Part shown: one piece after another, positions 31,620 to 41,929 of the stretch
How the letters are laid out: each line of letters begins with the position of its first letter
Position numbering within the stretch: the first letter of the stretch is position 1
Origin: Engraulis encrasicolus
Lineage: Eukaryota; Chordata; Actinopteri; Clupeiformes; Engraulidae
Assembly (NCBI RefSeq): GCF_034702125.1
Contig: NC_085869.1
Location: forward strand, 14,363,407-14,427,406
Direction of reading: 5' to 3'
DNA: 64,000 bases
Made by a program: the position numbers and the translations under genes
Notes under the pieces: model-generated
What the model saw: only the letters and a program-made list of their open reading frames with translations
Databases searched by the model: none
What the model was told of the DNA's origin: nothing

Positions 31620-32296
31620 CTGGGGAAATTAGACAACATGCTGTATTATTACACCGCCCATAGACGGGCTTAAAGAAATGTGTCTTTTTGAAACAGTGTT
31701 GGACAATGTTGCCCTGGACAATGGAAAACGACATGGTCCATGAGATTTGCAACCTTTTAGCTTCTATTTCTGTTGTAATTTGAAGAAACTTTTAATAATA
31801 ATAATAATAATAATTGTATTTGTATAGCACTGTATCATACAAGGGATGCAACTCAAAGTGCTTAAGAAATTAGAAGAAGAACAGAATTGTTAGAGATGGA
31901 TTTAAAGGGAGAGGAAGAGAGGAGAGGCAGAGATAGCAGGAAGGCAGAGGAAGAATAGACAGAAAGAGATCGTAGAGTCATAGGGTCAACGTACAGTAGG
32001 TTAGGACCAGGATTCTTAGATGCGTAAGGTCCATAGTGGCTGGGTCTAGCATAAGTTATAGATAGTCACACAGAGATTGGGCGCTCAGATGCGGCCCCTG
32101 GTGGCATCAGGGGTGAGGAAAAACTCCCTTTCACTTGAATCATAGTTTGTAGGGGGGGGGGAAAGCTCAATGAGGTCTGAGGGGAAAAAAACTATAGCTA
32201 GGAAGAAACCTCGGGCAGAGACCAGTGGCCACCTAGGGGAGCCCCCTGCCATTTTTAATGTACATAATTACATGCTTGAAAAAAGGTTTTGTTTAA

Positions 32297-33594
32297 CCCT
32301 TGTGTTGTGTTCAAAAGCTGCATACACCTGTGGTGTTCGGGTCATTTTTGACCCGTGATAGCAAAACTCAGCCATAAAATACCTAAAAACACTAGTTCTC
32401 ATCAAATATTGTTTTTCATCTCATAGCTTACTTGGTATGTATTCATATCCATGGAAAAACTAATTTATTTATTCATCTTTTTGACTTTACTGGTCTTTTA
32501 TCTTACATTATGCAAATCGTTTTTGATGACCAAAACTATCAAAACCTGTATAAATTCACTATTAATACTTCCTAAAGTGATACAATTAGTGATTATGTTG
32601 TCCATGTATTACAGCTGATATGAGAGTACAACAACTCAAATTTATTTGATTAGTTGTTCTCTAATCTTAGAAAAAAATCATCAATAGTGACATTTGTGGT
32701 GTTCGGGTCCAGACCAACCCAAGAGATTTATAGCAGGATGAAGACCAAATTTCAACTAAATTACTTTTTCAGTGCATAAAATGAATGTTGAAATATGTTG
32801 ACTTGGTGTTTTTCAATATTTATATGACTTTAGTGTGGTAAATATACAAAATAACAATTCTGCAGGATTCACAGCTATTCCGCCTATCTAATGCAAAGAT
32901 ATAGGAAATGAACACCTCAATGAAAATGAAAAAAAGTCACACTATTCATCTGAATCCACTGCTGCTATGAACCTGGACCATTATCTTATTGCCATATCAA
33001 CTCTATTGAAAGTGTAAGACCATTTCTACATGTTTGGGTGCTATTAAGGATTTTTAATACGTTTTTTGGACAAAATAATGTGCAAAAACTCATTTTGCAA
33101 AAATTATGTGCAAGAATGATCATAATATAATGCAGAGATGGATTCCCTGACCATGAAAACATATGAGGAGACACCAAAAATACATCTGTACTCCTTTCAC
33201 AACAGGAGATATGACACATTGTATGGGACTGTCCGGCGGCCATCTTAGATTTGTTATATGAAAAAGCGGGGGAAACATTTTTAAGGCAAGAAATATATTT
33301 TCCTCACCATGAATCACCAAACTGAGGACAAAGGGCAACCAACAGCTTTTCAAAAATGCCATAGAACAACCAAAAATCTATGCCGGGTCAATTTTGACCC
33401 GAACACCACAGATGTAACTTTTTTTTTTTTAGACCTTTAAAATTTACTAAAATGATAAAACATATTTTTTTCTGTTGAAATGATTGTGACTGAGGATTAG
33501 ATGAAGACTCATTCCGGGACAATAAAGGAAAGTGTGTTTTTTTTACACTTAAACTCGAAAACGGGTCAAAAATGACCCGAACACAACAGAAGGG
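32297..33594. mobile_element. MITE with CCCTT(G/C)TGTTGTGTTC ends, copy B
   Basis: Tandem-duplication counterpart of 25941-27237. Confidence 0.75.
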
Positions 33595-33683
33595 ATATGT
33601 AAATAAAATATTTATCTATTGAGCAATAACAGTGTATAGGTTTGACTCACATTTTTGCTCTAAATTAACATTGTATTACTTAA

Positions 33684-34042
33684 AGGTACACTGTGTAAAA
33701 TTTTTAGCTGTTTATTTCCAGAATTCATGCTACCCATTCACTAATGTTGCCTTTGTCATGAATATTTACCACCGCCATCAAATTTTAAGTATTCATTATG
33801 GCTGGAAAATTGTACTTTTCATACATGAAAAGGGGGATCTTCTCCATGGTCCGCCATTTTGAATTTCCAGAAATAGCCATTTTTAGCTGCAAAAATGACT
33901 GTACTTGGGCCATAATAGAAAATATTAGTTTATTATTTAGTAAACTTTCATGAAAGATCAAATTAGGCAAAAGTCAACCCAGCTTCAATGAGCAGCATAG
34001 TTGCAGTACCTTTTTTTGGACCATTTCCTGCATAGTGTACCT
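33684..34042 (+). mobile_element. TTAA-flanked MITE (AGGTNCACTG family), copy 3
   Basis: Tandem-duplication counterpart of 27327-27685, TTAA at 33680-33683 and 34043-34046. Confidence 0.85.
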
Positions 34043-34241
34043 TTAAGATGAGGGCAAGTATCAAATGTGTTAATAAACTTGAATGACCCAAACAAATCAT
34101 TTATATAGAGGAAATCAAATGACCCCACTTGGTCATATTATTCACTAGGATACAACAGCCTGGTGGCTTGAGGGTTAATGAAGTTGAGGCATTTGCAAAC
34201 AGCCCTGCAGTCCTCCTGACTGACAGAAATACTGTACTCAC

Positions 34242-34510
34242 CTTCCACCCCCACAGGCACCTTCAGTGTCCTCTGTAGAAGGACCCCCTGTAGAAGTGTC
34301 CGTAGAGACTATGATCTCACACTTGGTTTCCTGCAGAGGATGGTTTGGGGAAAGTTCTGGTACTGTTCTGATGTCCTCATCCTCCATTTCTCTGATGTCT
34401 GTTGTGCTGGGATGCCCCAACTTTCCCGTAGCGCTCTTTTTAGCCATAGTGATGTCATCTGGTTCCTCACTATGAAGAGGGCCCTCTTCCAATCTTTCAT
34501 CAGCAGCCAT
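34242..34510 (-). CDS. Start exon of the minus-strand gene, copy B
   Basis: Same coding sequence as 27885-28153, same upstream in-frame TAA, same donor GTGAGT. Whether it is a second functional 5' end, an alternative promoter or an assembly duplicate cannot be decided from sequence alone. Confidence 0.6.
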
Positions 34511-35685
34511 CAGGCCAAGCTCTTATGCTGGGGGCAAGTACTCTGGAATCAGATTGCAGCTGGTTCACAATCTTAGTCAACCATGGTTGTGTTATTAGAT
34601 CTCAGACATCACAATACAGTAAAGCAGTGTTGAAAAAACAGTGATGCCCAGACTTACAGGGCATCTGCTAGCCAACTATGGCTTTGTGGCTTGCAGTAGT
34701 AGGCCTAGTATTGACATGGTAATTTCCATTTAAAATGAAAACTTTTGGGTTGATATTATTTTCTTTGCCAGTGCCAATAAAGGACAAGGACTTCTGCATT
34801 GCGCACCAGCAATACATTTCCACAGTATTTGGTGTTTCTGTTAAAAAATTCAAAGCTACTTCCAGCTTTACGACTTAAGCCTACATAACTTTTTCCCCTG
34901 TGTCCCTTCATATCAAAACAATGTAGAGTGTCTCCCTCCAACTGACGGGGTGGAATGTTCTCTATGCAAAGGTATGGAGGGAAACAGAGGACACCATATC
35001 TGGAGCGCCAATCAACTAACAGCGTCTGCACTAGTGAAAAATAGCCTATTCTTCATTCAAATCTTCAAATCCATAATGTAAGAGTAATAAAGTAGGTCCT
35101 CAATTTTTTTTAGGTAGTACTAGGGCTTTGGGTCGAAAACCATCATGTATGGCCCACAAACAAACCAATCAGTGCCAGCTGAAACAACTTAGTCCGTTCT
35201 TTCGTCTCGGAGGCCATGAAACGTAGGCCTATGTTATAATTATTCCTAATAATTTCAATACATTTCTTTACTCCACCTAAATAAACAGTATTTTGCACTC
35301 CATTAAAACGTTTTCAAGGTATTTGAATTGTCATTCACACAGTGGGGAACCCTCAGGGCCTTCTACGCCTTCAGAGAAGGCCTTAAAATTTCAGAACAAA
35401 AAATATATTAAATGATATATGAATACATAAAAAACTCCTCACTCTCATTTAAATACAACACATTTATTACTACATGTTCACTAATCTATGTTCCAAAGTT
35501 AAGTTTACTGTCAAATTCACATCAGCAATGAAAGGGTTACAAAGTTAAGTTTACTGTCAAATTCACATCAGCAATGAAAGGGTTACTGTCCTGAAACATA
35601 CTATCCAATCAGAATTGTCTATCTCTATCGAAGCAAGATTAACTGGCTCATTAATTGGTTAGGACTTCACGAAGGCCAAGCTATA
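34511..35685. other. Upstream region of start exon B
   Basis: Counterpart of 28154-29321, including the 28993-type repeat (about 35350-35932) and its 48-bp tandem duplication. It holds the most divergent patch between the two copies (about 34825-34880). Confidence 0.5.
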
Positions 35686-35842
35686 GGCTCATTCGTGACG
35701 AAGCAGTAAGATTTTTGCTAGGCAGTGGGCATGCGCACTTTGCCAGTTTGATGCATTGCATTCTAACCACAATGCATCAAACTGGCAAAGTGCGCATGCC
35801 CACTTCCTAGCAAAAATCTTACTGCGTCATCACGAACGAGCC
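35686..35842. mobile_element. Hairpin MITE 1, copy B
   Basis: The arms match 29322-29471, but the tip is longer and more symmetrical (CCAGTTTGATGCATTGCATT against the copy A CACTTTGAATTTT). Confidence 0.85.
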
Positions 35843-36224
35843 TGATGTGTTTTGGTTTGGAGAGTGATGGGAAAATTGACCAATCACGGTTTGATTTGAA
35901 GGGGGAGGGAAAAAAACATCTTAAGGCCTTCATGAAGGCGTCTTGAGCTGACCTGTGGACTTAGATTCCCCCTAGTGTTAACATTAAGTAGCGCACTAGT
36001 CGTATTGCCTCTACTGATTTCCTGTTGCTTGCCGTGATCTTCAACGTGGAACTAACTGTAAGTTGCTGCTAAAAATAGTTTCAATTGTTGTTTAATGTCA
36101 TTGTAATGTGGACAGTAGTGGTAAAAACGCTAAATTTAAGTTCTTGAGATATCGCTATTTAAAGGTGTGAATTATGCTAATTGCGATCATTAGCAATGAT
36201 GTTTGGCTAATTCTGGAGTCATTA

Positions 36225-36352
36225 GGCTCGTTCGTGACGAAGCAGTAAGATTTTTGCTAGACAGTGGGCATGCGCACTTTGCCAGTTTGATGCTGCAAAG
36301 TGCGCATGCCCACTGCCTAGCAAAAATCTTACTGCGTCGTCACGACCGAGCC
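36225..36352. mobile_element. Hairpin MITE 2, copy B
   Basis: Counterpart of 29854-29989 with a shortened tip (CCAGTTTGATGCTGCAAAG). Confidence 0.85.
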
Positions 36353-36611
36353 CATTCAGCCTTTGCATTTCTTCGTTTGTGTTCACTGTTCAGTCATACT
36401 TTGTATTTCACGTGTAAACTTTCGTAGTTACTATACTTTACACACTGTCCTGTCAACTTGCCTGAGTTTTGTCATTTAAAAGAAATGCGTTGAAATTCGC
36501 CTGTCTGCTTTAACATAAACTTGAATAGGAAGACACTAAAGGGCTTAAAGAGCTCAGGAGACTTTGCAGGGTAATATTACTCGTTGCTCATATGTACCGG
36601 GTGAGGTGTAG

Positions 36612-37826
36612 GTCCAAAAAAGGAAGGAAAAAGCAGAGGCACTCTGAGATTTGAGAAAAATATAAAAAAAGCCTTTAATTTAACATGGCAAATTCAGTTT
36701 AAAAGCACATGGGCCTACGCGTTGCGGCGATATTGGCCTTCATCAGGGCATAGACAAACAAAGTAGGTCAAAGGTTAAAAAGGCACCCATAGGTGTCAGA
36801 AGGGGTGGAGTCTTCCTATCATGTCACATCATGTGACCAGTAAGCTTGTGCAGTAATTGGCTGACAAGAATGACTAATAGCCATTAAGAAAGAGAAGACA
36901 TAAACATTTAAAAAAAGGGGGGAGAGGGAGAAAATAAAAACAACAATTTAAAAAAAACACATCAACACTTGTTTCAAGTATATGTCACAGAAAGGGAGAA
37001 AAGTCACATTCCTCATTCAAGCCTGGGAAGAAGGTAGCCTTCAGTTTACTAATCCAGAATGTTTCTCTCTCCAGAGAGAAGCATTCTCTCTCTCCAGAGA
37101 GAAACATTCTGGATTAGTAGGCCTAAGCTGAAGGCTACCTTCTTCCCAAGCTTGAATGAGGAATGTGACTTTTCTCCCTTTCTGTGACATATACTTGAAA
37201 CAAGTGTTGATGTATTTTTTGTTTAATTATTGTTATTATTGCAATATATTGCTATTTGTCATTCTTGTCAGCCAATTACTGCACAAGCTTACTGGTCACA
37301 TGATAGGCATGGTAGGAAGACTCCACCCCTTCTGACACCTATGGGTGCCTTTTTAACCTTTGACCTACTTTGTTTGAGTGCGTTGCAATATGCGACCTTG
37401 CCTCCTCCACTTGCTTCTCTCCTCATACCAGGAAGTAATACTGTATGTCATGATGACATCACTGACAACAGCATTATATTTCAATATCTTGCAAAAGCTC
37501 AATTGTAGAGTTTTGTCTCATTTGCAAGTGGGATGGTGAATGAAAAACAGTCCCTCAAAAGTTGTTGTGGCTAGGCTGACAGCTGGGAAACGTTATCGTT
37601 TTCTCCACGGAGGAGGGGCCAGGAGGCGGGACGAGGAGACAAGCGCAAGTGGAGGAGCCAAGGTCGCATATTGCAACGCACACTTTGTCTAGGCCCTGAT
37701 GAAGGTCAATATGGCCGCAACGCGTAGGCCCATGTGCTTTTAAACTGAATTTGCCATGTTAAATTAAAGGCTTTTTTATATTTTTCTCAAATCTCAGTGC
37801 CTCTGCTTTTTCCTTCCTTTTTTGGA
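36612..37826. mobile_element. Inverted pair of Penelope-like ends meeting in a palindrome
   Basis: The left arm (36612-37083) and right arm (37090-37826) are reverse complements: GGACCTACACC-side TTTTTTGG/CCAAAAAA outer ends, AAAAGCACATGGGCCTACGC against GCGTAGGCCCATGTGCTTTT, and GTCACAGAAAGGGAGAAAAG against its complement. The tips meet at an AGAGAGAA/TTCTCTCT palindrome (about 37045-37125). The CTACGCGTTGCGGC...CTTCATCAGGGC core resembles Penelope-like ends. Each arm lacks coding sequence. The right arm is interrupted by the MITE at 37377-37682, absent from the left arm. Confidence 0.8.
37377..37682. mobile_element. 300-bp MITE with 35-bp inverted ends
   Basis: GTGCGTTGCAATATGCGACC at the left is inverted at the right (GGTCGCATATTGCAACGCAC), continuing through GCTCCTCCACTTGC. 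The left arm of the surrounding inverted repeat gives the empty site (CTACTTTGTTTGTCTATGCC, reverse strand of 36740-36775). Comparison suggests a TTTG repeat at the insertion site, so the exact target duplication is ambiguous. Confidence 0.8.
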
Positions 37827-39054
37827 CATAAACCTGAATAGACCTGAAGCTTACAGTGTCCTTACCTGATTTAAAACCATAAAAGAAAACACTTAGTTAG
37901 TGCATGAAAAGGGGAAAAAGATTGTATCCCGTGTATTGCATTACATTTTATTTTCTAAATGTAGGGCCTATCCTATATATTTAATTCTGTTTGAGTTTTA
38001 TAAGACTGTTAAGATTCCGGACATTCAGTAAACTTCTCAAGCTGAAATCACGCCTCAGTTCACTAGCTTATCTGTCAAGATTTGTTTTTTGAAGGCCCAG
38101 CCGTCGAGCTCACGGTTTGCATTCACAGAATTAGTGAAAGGACACATCAGCCTTTGTAACAAAAAAGTAGATAAAGGAATACGCACACACCCTACCTTAA
38201 TGCTGTGATGTAGAATTATTTGCTATTGTGTGAATTTTTTTCATTTCAAATAGCCCAGTCGATTCACTCACTGAACAAAAACATTTCCAGCCCTCTTCTT
38301 CGACAAGTAAACCTCTGCTTCTTTCGCTTTCGTTTTAACTTATTTGCATTCTCCGTCACCTGCATGGGCACGTTCGCGCAAGCCCAAGGACTGTGATCCG
38401 CCCTCTTTTCATATCATTACATAAACCGATGACCGGTCAAGACAGTACCCAGATATATGACAGCCAGCACCAACACAGACGCACAGGCAGATTTCCATGC
38501 ATGGATGCATGATGCTTCGGGGAATTAATTCACATTGCAAGGCAAGTGGGAAAAGGAATCACCTAGATCTTCCACATAAGAGAGAGAGAGTTTAGTCGTT
38601 GCAGCAAGGGAATTGGAATTGATGGTGCATGCCAAATTGCATTGATGCTGTATGGTTGAAAATCTGTCCACCAAGTAATTTAACAAAGAATTTCCACAGT
38701 GAGTTTTTTAATGGTTATTTATTTCCACAATGAGCACAGGGAGGGCATCAATAAGTAAGCCTATATACGTAAGGTGCCCAGCCCACAAGAATTAACTGGG
38801 GATTTCAACCCGGAAGAATATGAGAACCCTTCATGTTTAGAGTCTGCTGCACTTACTGTTTTGTATAACATCAGCCTGCCACAGGATCCAGTGATCCATA
38901 AACCTAATGCAGGCGTGCATCTTTTACAGTAGAACTAAATACACCTGGTGCTCTCAGTTCAAATTTCACCACTGTTCAAAAGAACAAAATCACACTGTAT
39001 CAGTGCTCTATCCACTCTGCAAATAATCGTATAGGGAGAGAAAGATATGATAGG
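37827..39054. other. Intergenic, no gene seen
   Basis: No supported exon, RNA gene or named repeat was recognised in this 1.2 kb. Confidence 0.5.
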
Positions 39055-39207
39055 CTCGTTTTTTCCGGTATCCATGTGATGTGGGGTGAACGCCCCTTTA
39101 GGAGACCTTTGGAGTCTTGAGGTTGAGAATAAATGGAGTTCCCTTCGCTCTGAAGATGGTGGTAGCGCACTTCTTGCGCAAACACCATAAAAAGAGAAGA
39201 AGGCGGG
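39055..39207 (+). repeat. Dispersed repeat, copy 2
   Basis: Partner of 296-475, same orientation. See that entry for shared words. Confidence 0.7.
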
Positions 39208-39366
39208 CAAATCTTTGACTGTTCCACCATTGACTCCTGAAGTGGAACCATGTTGATGTAATCAACCAATTGCTTGCACAAGGAATGGTAGTAACACAGG
39301 TCACCAGAAACATTACAATTCTGATTCAAAACCCGGCAGGAACTTCTGAATGCAAGCTTGATCATA

Positions 39367-39442
39367 AACACACACACACAGACACACACACACACACACA
39401 CACACACACAAGCGCGCACACACAGACACACACACACACACA
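39367..39442. repeat. (CA)n microsatellite
   Basis: CA tract with GACA and GCGCG interruptions. It generates spurious ORFs. Confidence 0.95.
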
Positions 39443-40312
39443 CGCGTCTCCGTCGGATGATTTAGCATCCAATGGCATGTGATAACCAAGTCTAGGAGGG
39501 CTCATACAGTCTAATGCAATGAGGAGTCCCTTTTCTCCTTTGGCCAGGGACAAGTGGCCCCTTTGCCCCCGAACCTTGGTGTATGTTAATGCATACTATG
39601 ATTTTGATCATTGTGTGACCCAAGTATGAATTTGAGAATAGTCCAGTGTTGTAAGGCAAAATAGCACAAAATACTCAGTGGAGGATATAATACAATGTCT
39701 TGGGGAAAAGAAGAAGTACTATTGGAATAAATATGTTACACGTTTGATTCCTTATTCACCTGGCCTGGTAAAATGCAAGACATTGAACCTCATGCTGTTC
39801 TCAGTGTTCTGAGTGGCTCCCCACATGACTGCTTTTGTGAATGTGTAATTGAACAGGTGAATGTTGTGAAGCATTTGGTGAGTATTAAGCTTTTTTTGGG
39901 AGACATGTGATAAGAAATTAAATTAATTTTGACAATTGCTGCTTTAAATAGAAAGAACACTTTGATTTCGGACAGGAGCTTGAAGGCGAGCTCCCTTGTG
40001 TTAGAAGGCACCAATGAGAATGACAGGAAACCCATCACCACCAGTTTGTGGCTAAACCATCTATTATGATCAAGGTTGCCATAAACTACCTAGACAGCTG
40101 TGTTACAGGATGAGACAGCTCACATCACTAACACTGACACGCAGTGCAGTTAATGGATTATTTATTCCATGGGTGAAGCATGTTGGAGATCTTTGGGGAA
40201 AAAAACATCCACATAATCCAAGGCAAGTGGCAAGGGTACTCATCCAAGACTTCCAGGCAGGGTCGCTGGCAGCTTTGGCTGGGCCCTAGAGAAAGCCATG
40301 TGAAGGCCCCCC
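39443..40312. other. Intergenic up to the assembly gap
   Basis: No gene was recognised. The sequence just before the gap (GGCCCTAGAGAAAGCCATGTGAAGGCCCCCC) shows no coding signal. Confidence 0.5.
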
Positions 40313-40412
40313 NNNNNNNNNNNNNNNNNNNNNNNNNNNNNNNNNNNNNNNNNNNNNNNNNNNNNNNNNNNNNNNNNNNNNNNNNNNNNNNNNNNNNNNN
40401 NNNNNNNNNNNN
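40313..40412. other. Assembly gap (100 N)
   Basis: Exactly 100 unknown bases, the usual placeholder for a gap of unknown size; sequence left and right need not be adjacent. Confidence 1.
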
Positions 40413-41779
40413 ATAACTCAAAATTTTAATACCAGCCCACGCTGCCCATAAGCTTTTACTTTATTTAGAAACCACTAGCCTATTGCACCATCACCAACCT
40501 CACATGCAGTATTGGCCTACGCCTTACACAAACACAGCATGCCTTCAACACACGTCGCACACATCAGACTTTCAACATACACTAGCCAAACACACACACA
40601 ACCAAACACTACAAAACCTCATATCCCCCACACAGTATCACTTAAACTTCACACACAGTAGGCCAAATGCCATGGACAATGCACAGAAGAGAGGGGTGGG
40701 AGGAGAAGAAGAGGAGGACAGGAGAACACACACACACACACACACACACACACCACACACACCACACACACCACACACACACCCCACACACACACACACC
40801 ACACACACACACACACTAGCCTACTCAGTGCAATGTGTATGATGTCTGCATTTGTGTTTCTTTATGCTGCTGCTGCTGCTTCACACCTTTAGGTTCCTGC
40901 AGGATTAATACTTGCTTCACTTTACTATCATGCAATTGGAATGACAATAATTAGGCTATGCTACACAATAAAAACTTACAAGGATTTCAGAGTAATTTAC
41001 TGTGAAATCTCACAGTTAATTACTCTGATGTTCTGGTACACTATGCTACTGTGATGGTCACACGACACACAGCAAATTAGTTTGAAATCATTGTATCACT
41101 TGCCATTTCTCACATAACTTGCACATCACAGTATTTTACTGTGCTCTTCAAGGATAACCAGCATGTCAAAGTGATAAACTAGGAAACATCACAGTAAACT
41201 ACTGTGTGGGCGGAGTATCTATTGAATTATTAGTGCATTGGGGTATAACTTCAGTCATAGAAGGGTTTGGGGCTCTTCATTACAATCACACCTTTCATTG
41301 ACATTTTCAGCAAATTATTTCATTCTTAATGTCTTGTGGTATACATGTATACACCCATCATCAGTTGACTACGTGTTCCCCACTCTCTGTCAAATAACAG
41401 GAGAATGAGCTTTTATATATTGGGAGATATACATGACCATCTTCATGACGGTGGGAATATGGTCATTTTTCTTGTGTACCACTTTAAATAGTACAACCCC
41501 CACAATAAACACAGAATATAATAAAGAGTAATAATTTGAAGCACACTTAAGATATTCCATCCAGATAAATGGCTCTCCATAAGTGCATTGCACGATGGGA
41601 CACGATCTGAAGCCCATATGTCCTAAGCCCCTCCCCCTCAGGTTGTACATATTGACATGAGGAAGTGAGAAAAAAGGAGATGACCAAGCATGGGAAGACA
41701 TGTAGCAAACACAAAGTTGATGACTAAATAGTTTGCTGTAAATGTCCATGAACTGTCTGAAGGCCCAGGTTGTGTTATG
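40413..41779. other. CA-rich stretch and CACAGTAA-type repeats, no gene seen
   Basis: 40725-40818 is a (CA)n/(CACC)n tract. From 40977 to 41215 there are several inverted words of the form TTTACTGTG/CACAGTAAA, typical of short fish inverted-repeat elements, but single element limits cannot be set. A 161-residue minus-strand ORF here has no family features. Confidence 0.5.
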
Positions 41780-41925
41780 TGGCAGCCTTAGCCTAGTGGT
41801 AAGGGAGGTGGACTTAAGTTCAGTAAGTTGCAGGTTCAAATCCCTCCAAACCCTACATTGCCCTAGGGACGGCAACCAATATTGTATATTTGTGTATCAC
41901 TTTGAGTAAAGGCATCACCCTCAAC
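41780..41925 (+). mobile_element. tRNA-derived SINE
   Basis: The head GGCAGCCTTAGCCTAGTGGT carries an A-box-like TAGCCTAGTGGTAAGGG, and the B box GGTTCAAATCC lies about 45 bases later. The body ends near CACTTTGAGTAAAGGCATC. A second, more degraded copy with the same order (TCTAAAGGTTAGGG, then GGTTTCTAACCCC) is at 42303-42425. Confidence 0.75.
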
Positions 41926-41929
41926 CCAA

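Larger units (their letters stand above)
30135..36495. repeat. 6.36-kb tandem duplication, copy B
   Basis: Head-to-tail repeat of 23776-30134. Differences seen include tract lengths, a divergent patch at 34825-34880 against 28470-28510 (an extra CTTTACGACTT-type segment), single bases, and the hairpin tips. The concentration of differences in one patch and in hairpins, against otherwise near identity, is compatible with gene conversion or with two haplotypes. Confidence 0.9.

Noticed and set aside
40158..40421. ORFs crossing the gap
   Set aside because: They translate N as X across the 100-N gap and carry no information.
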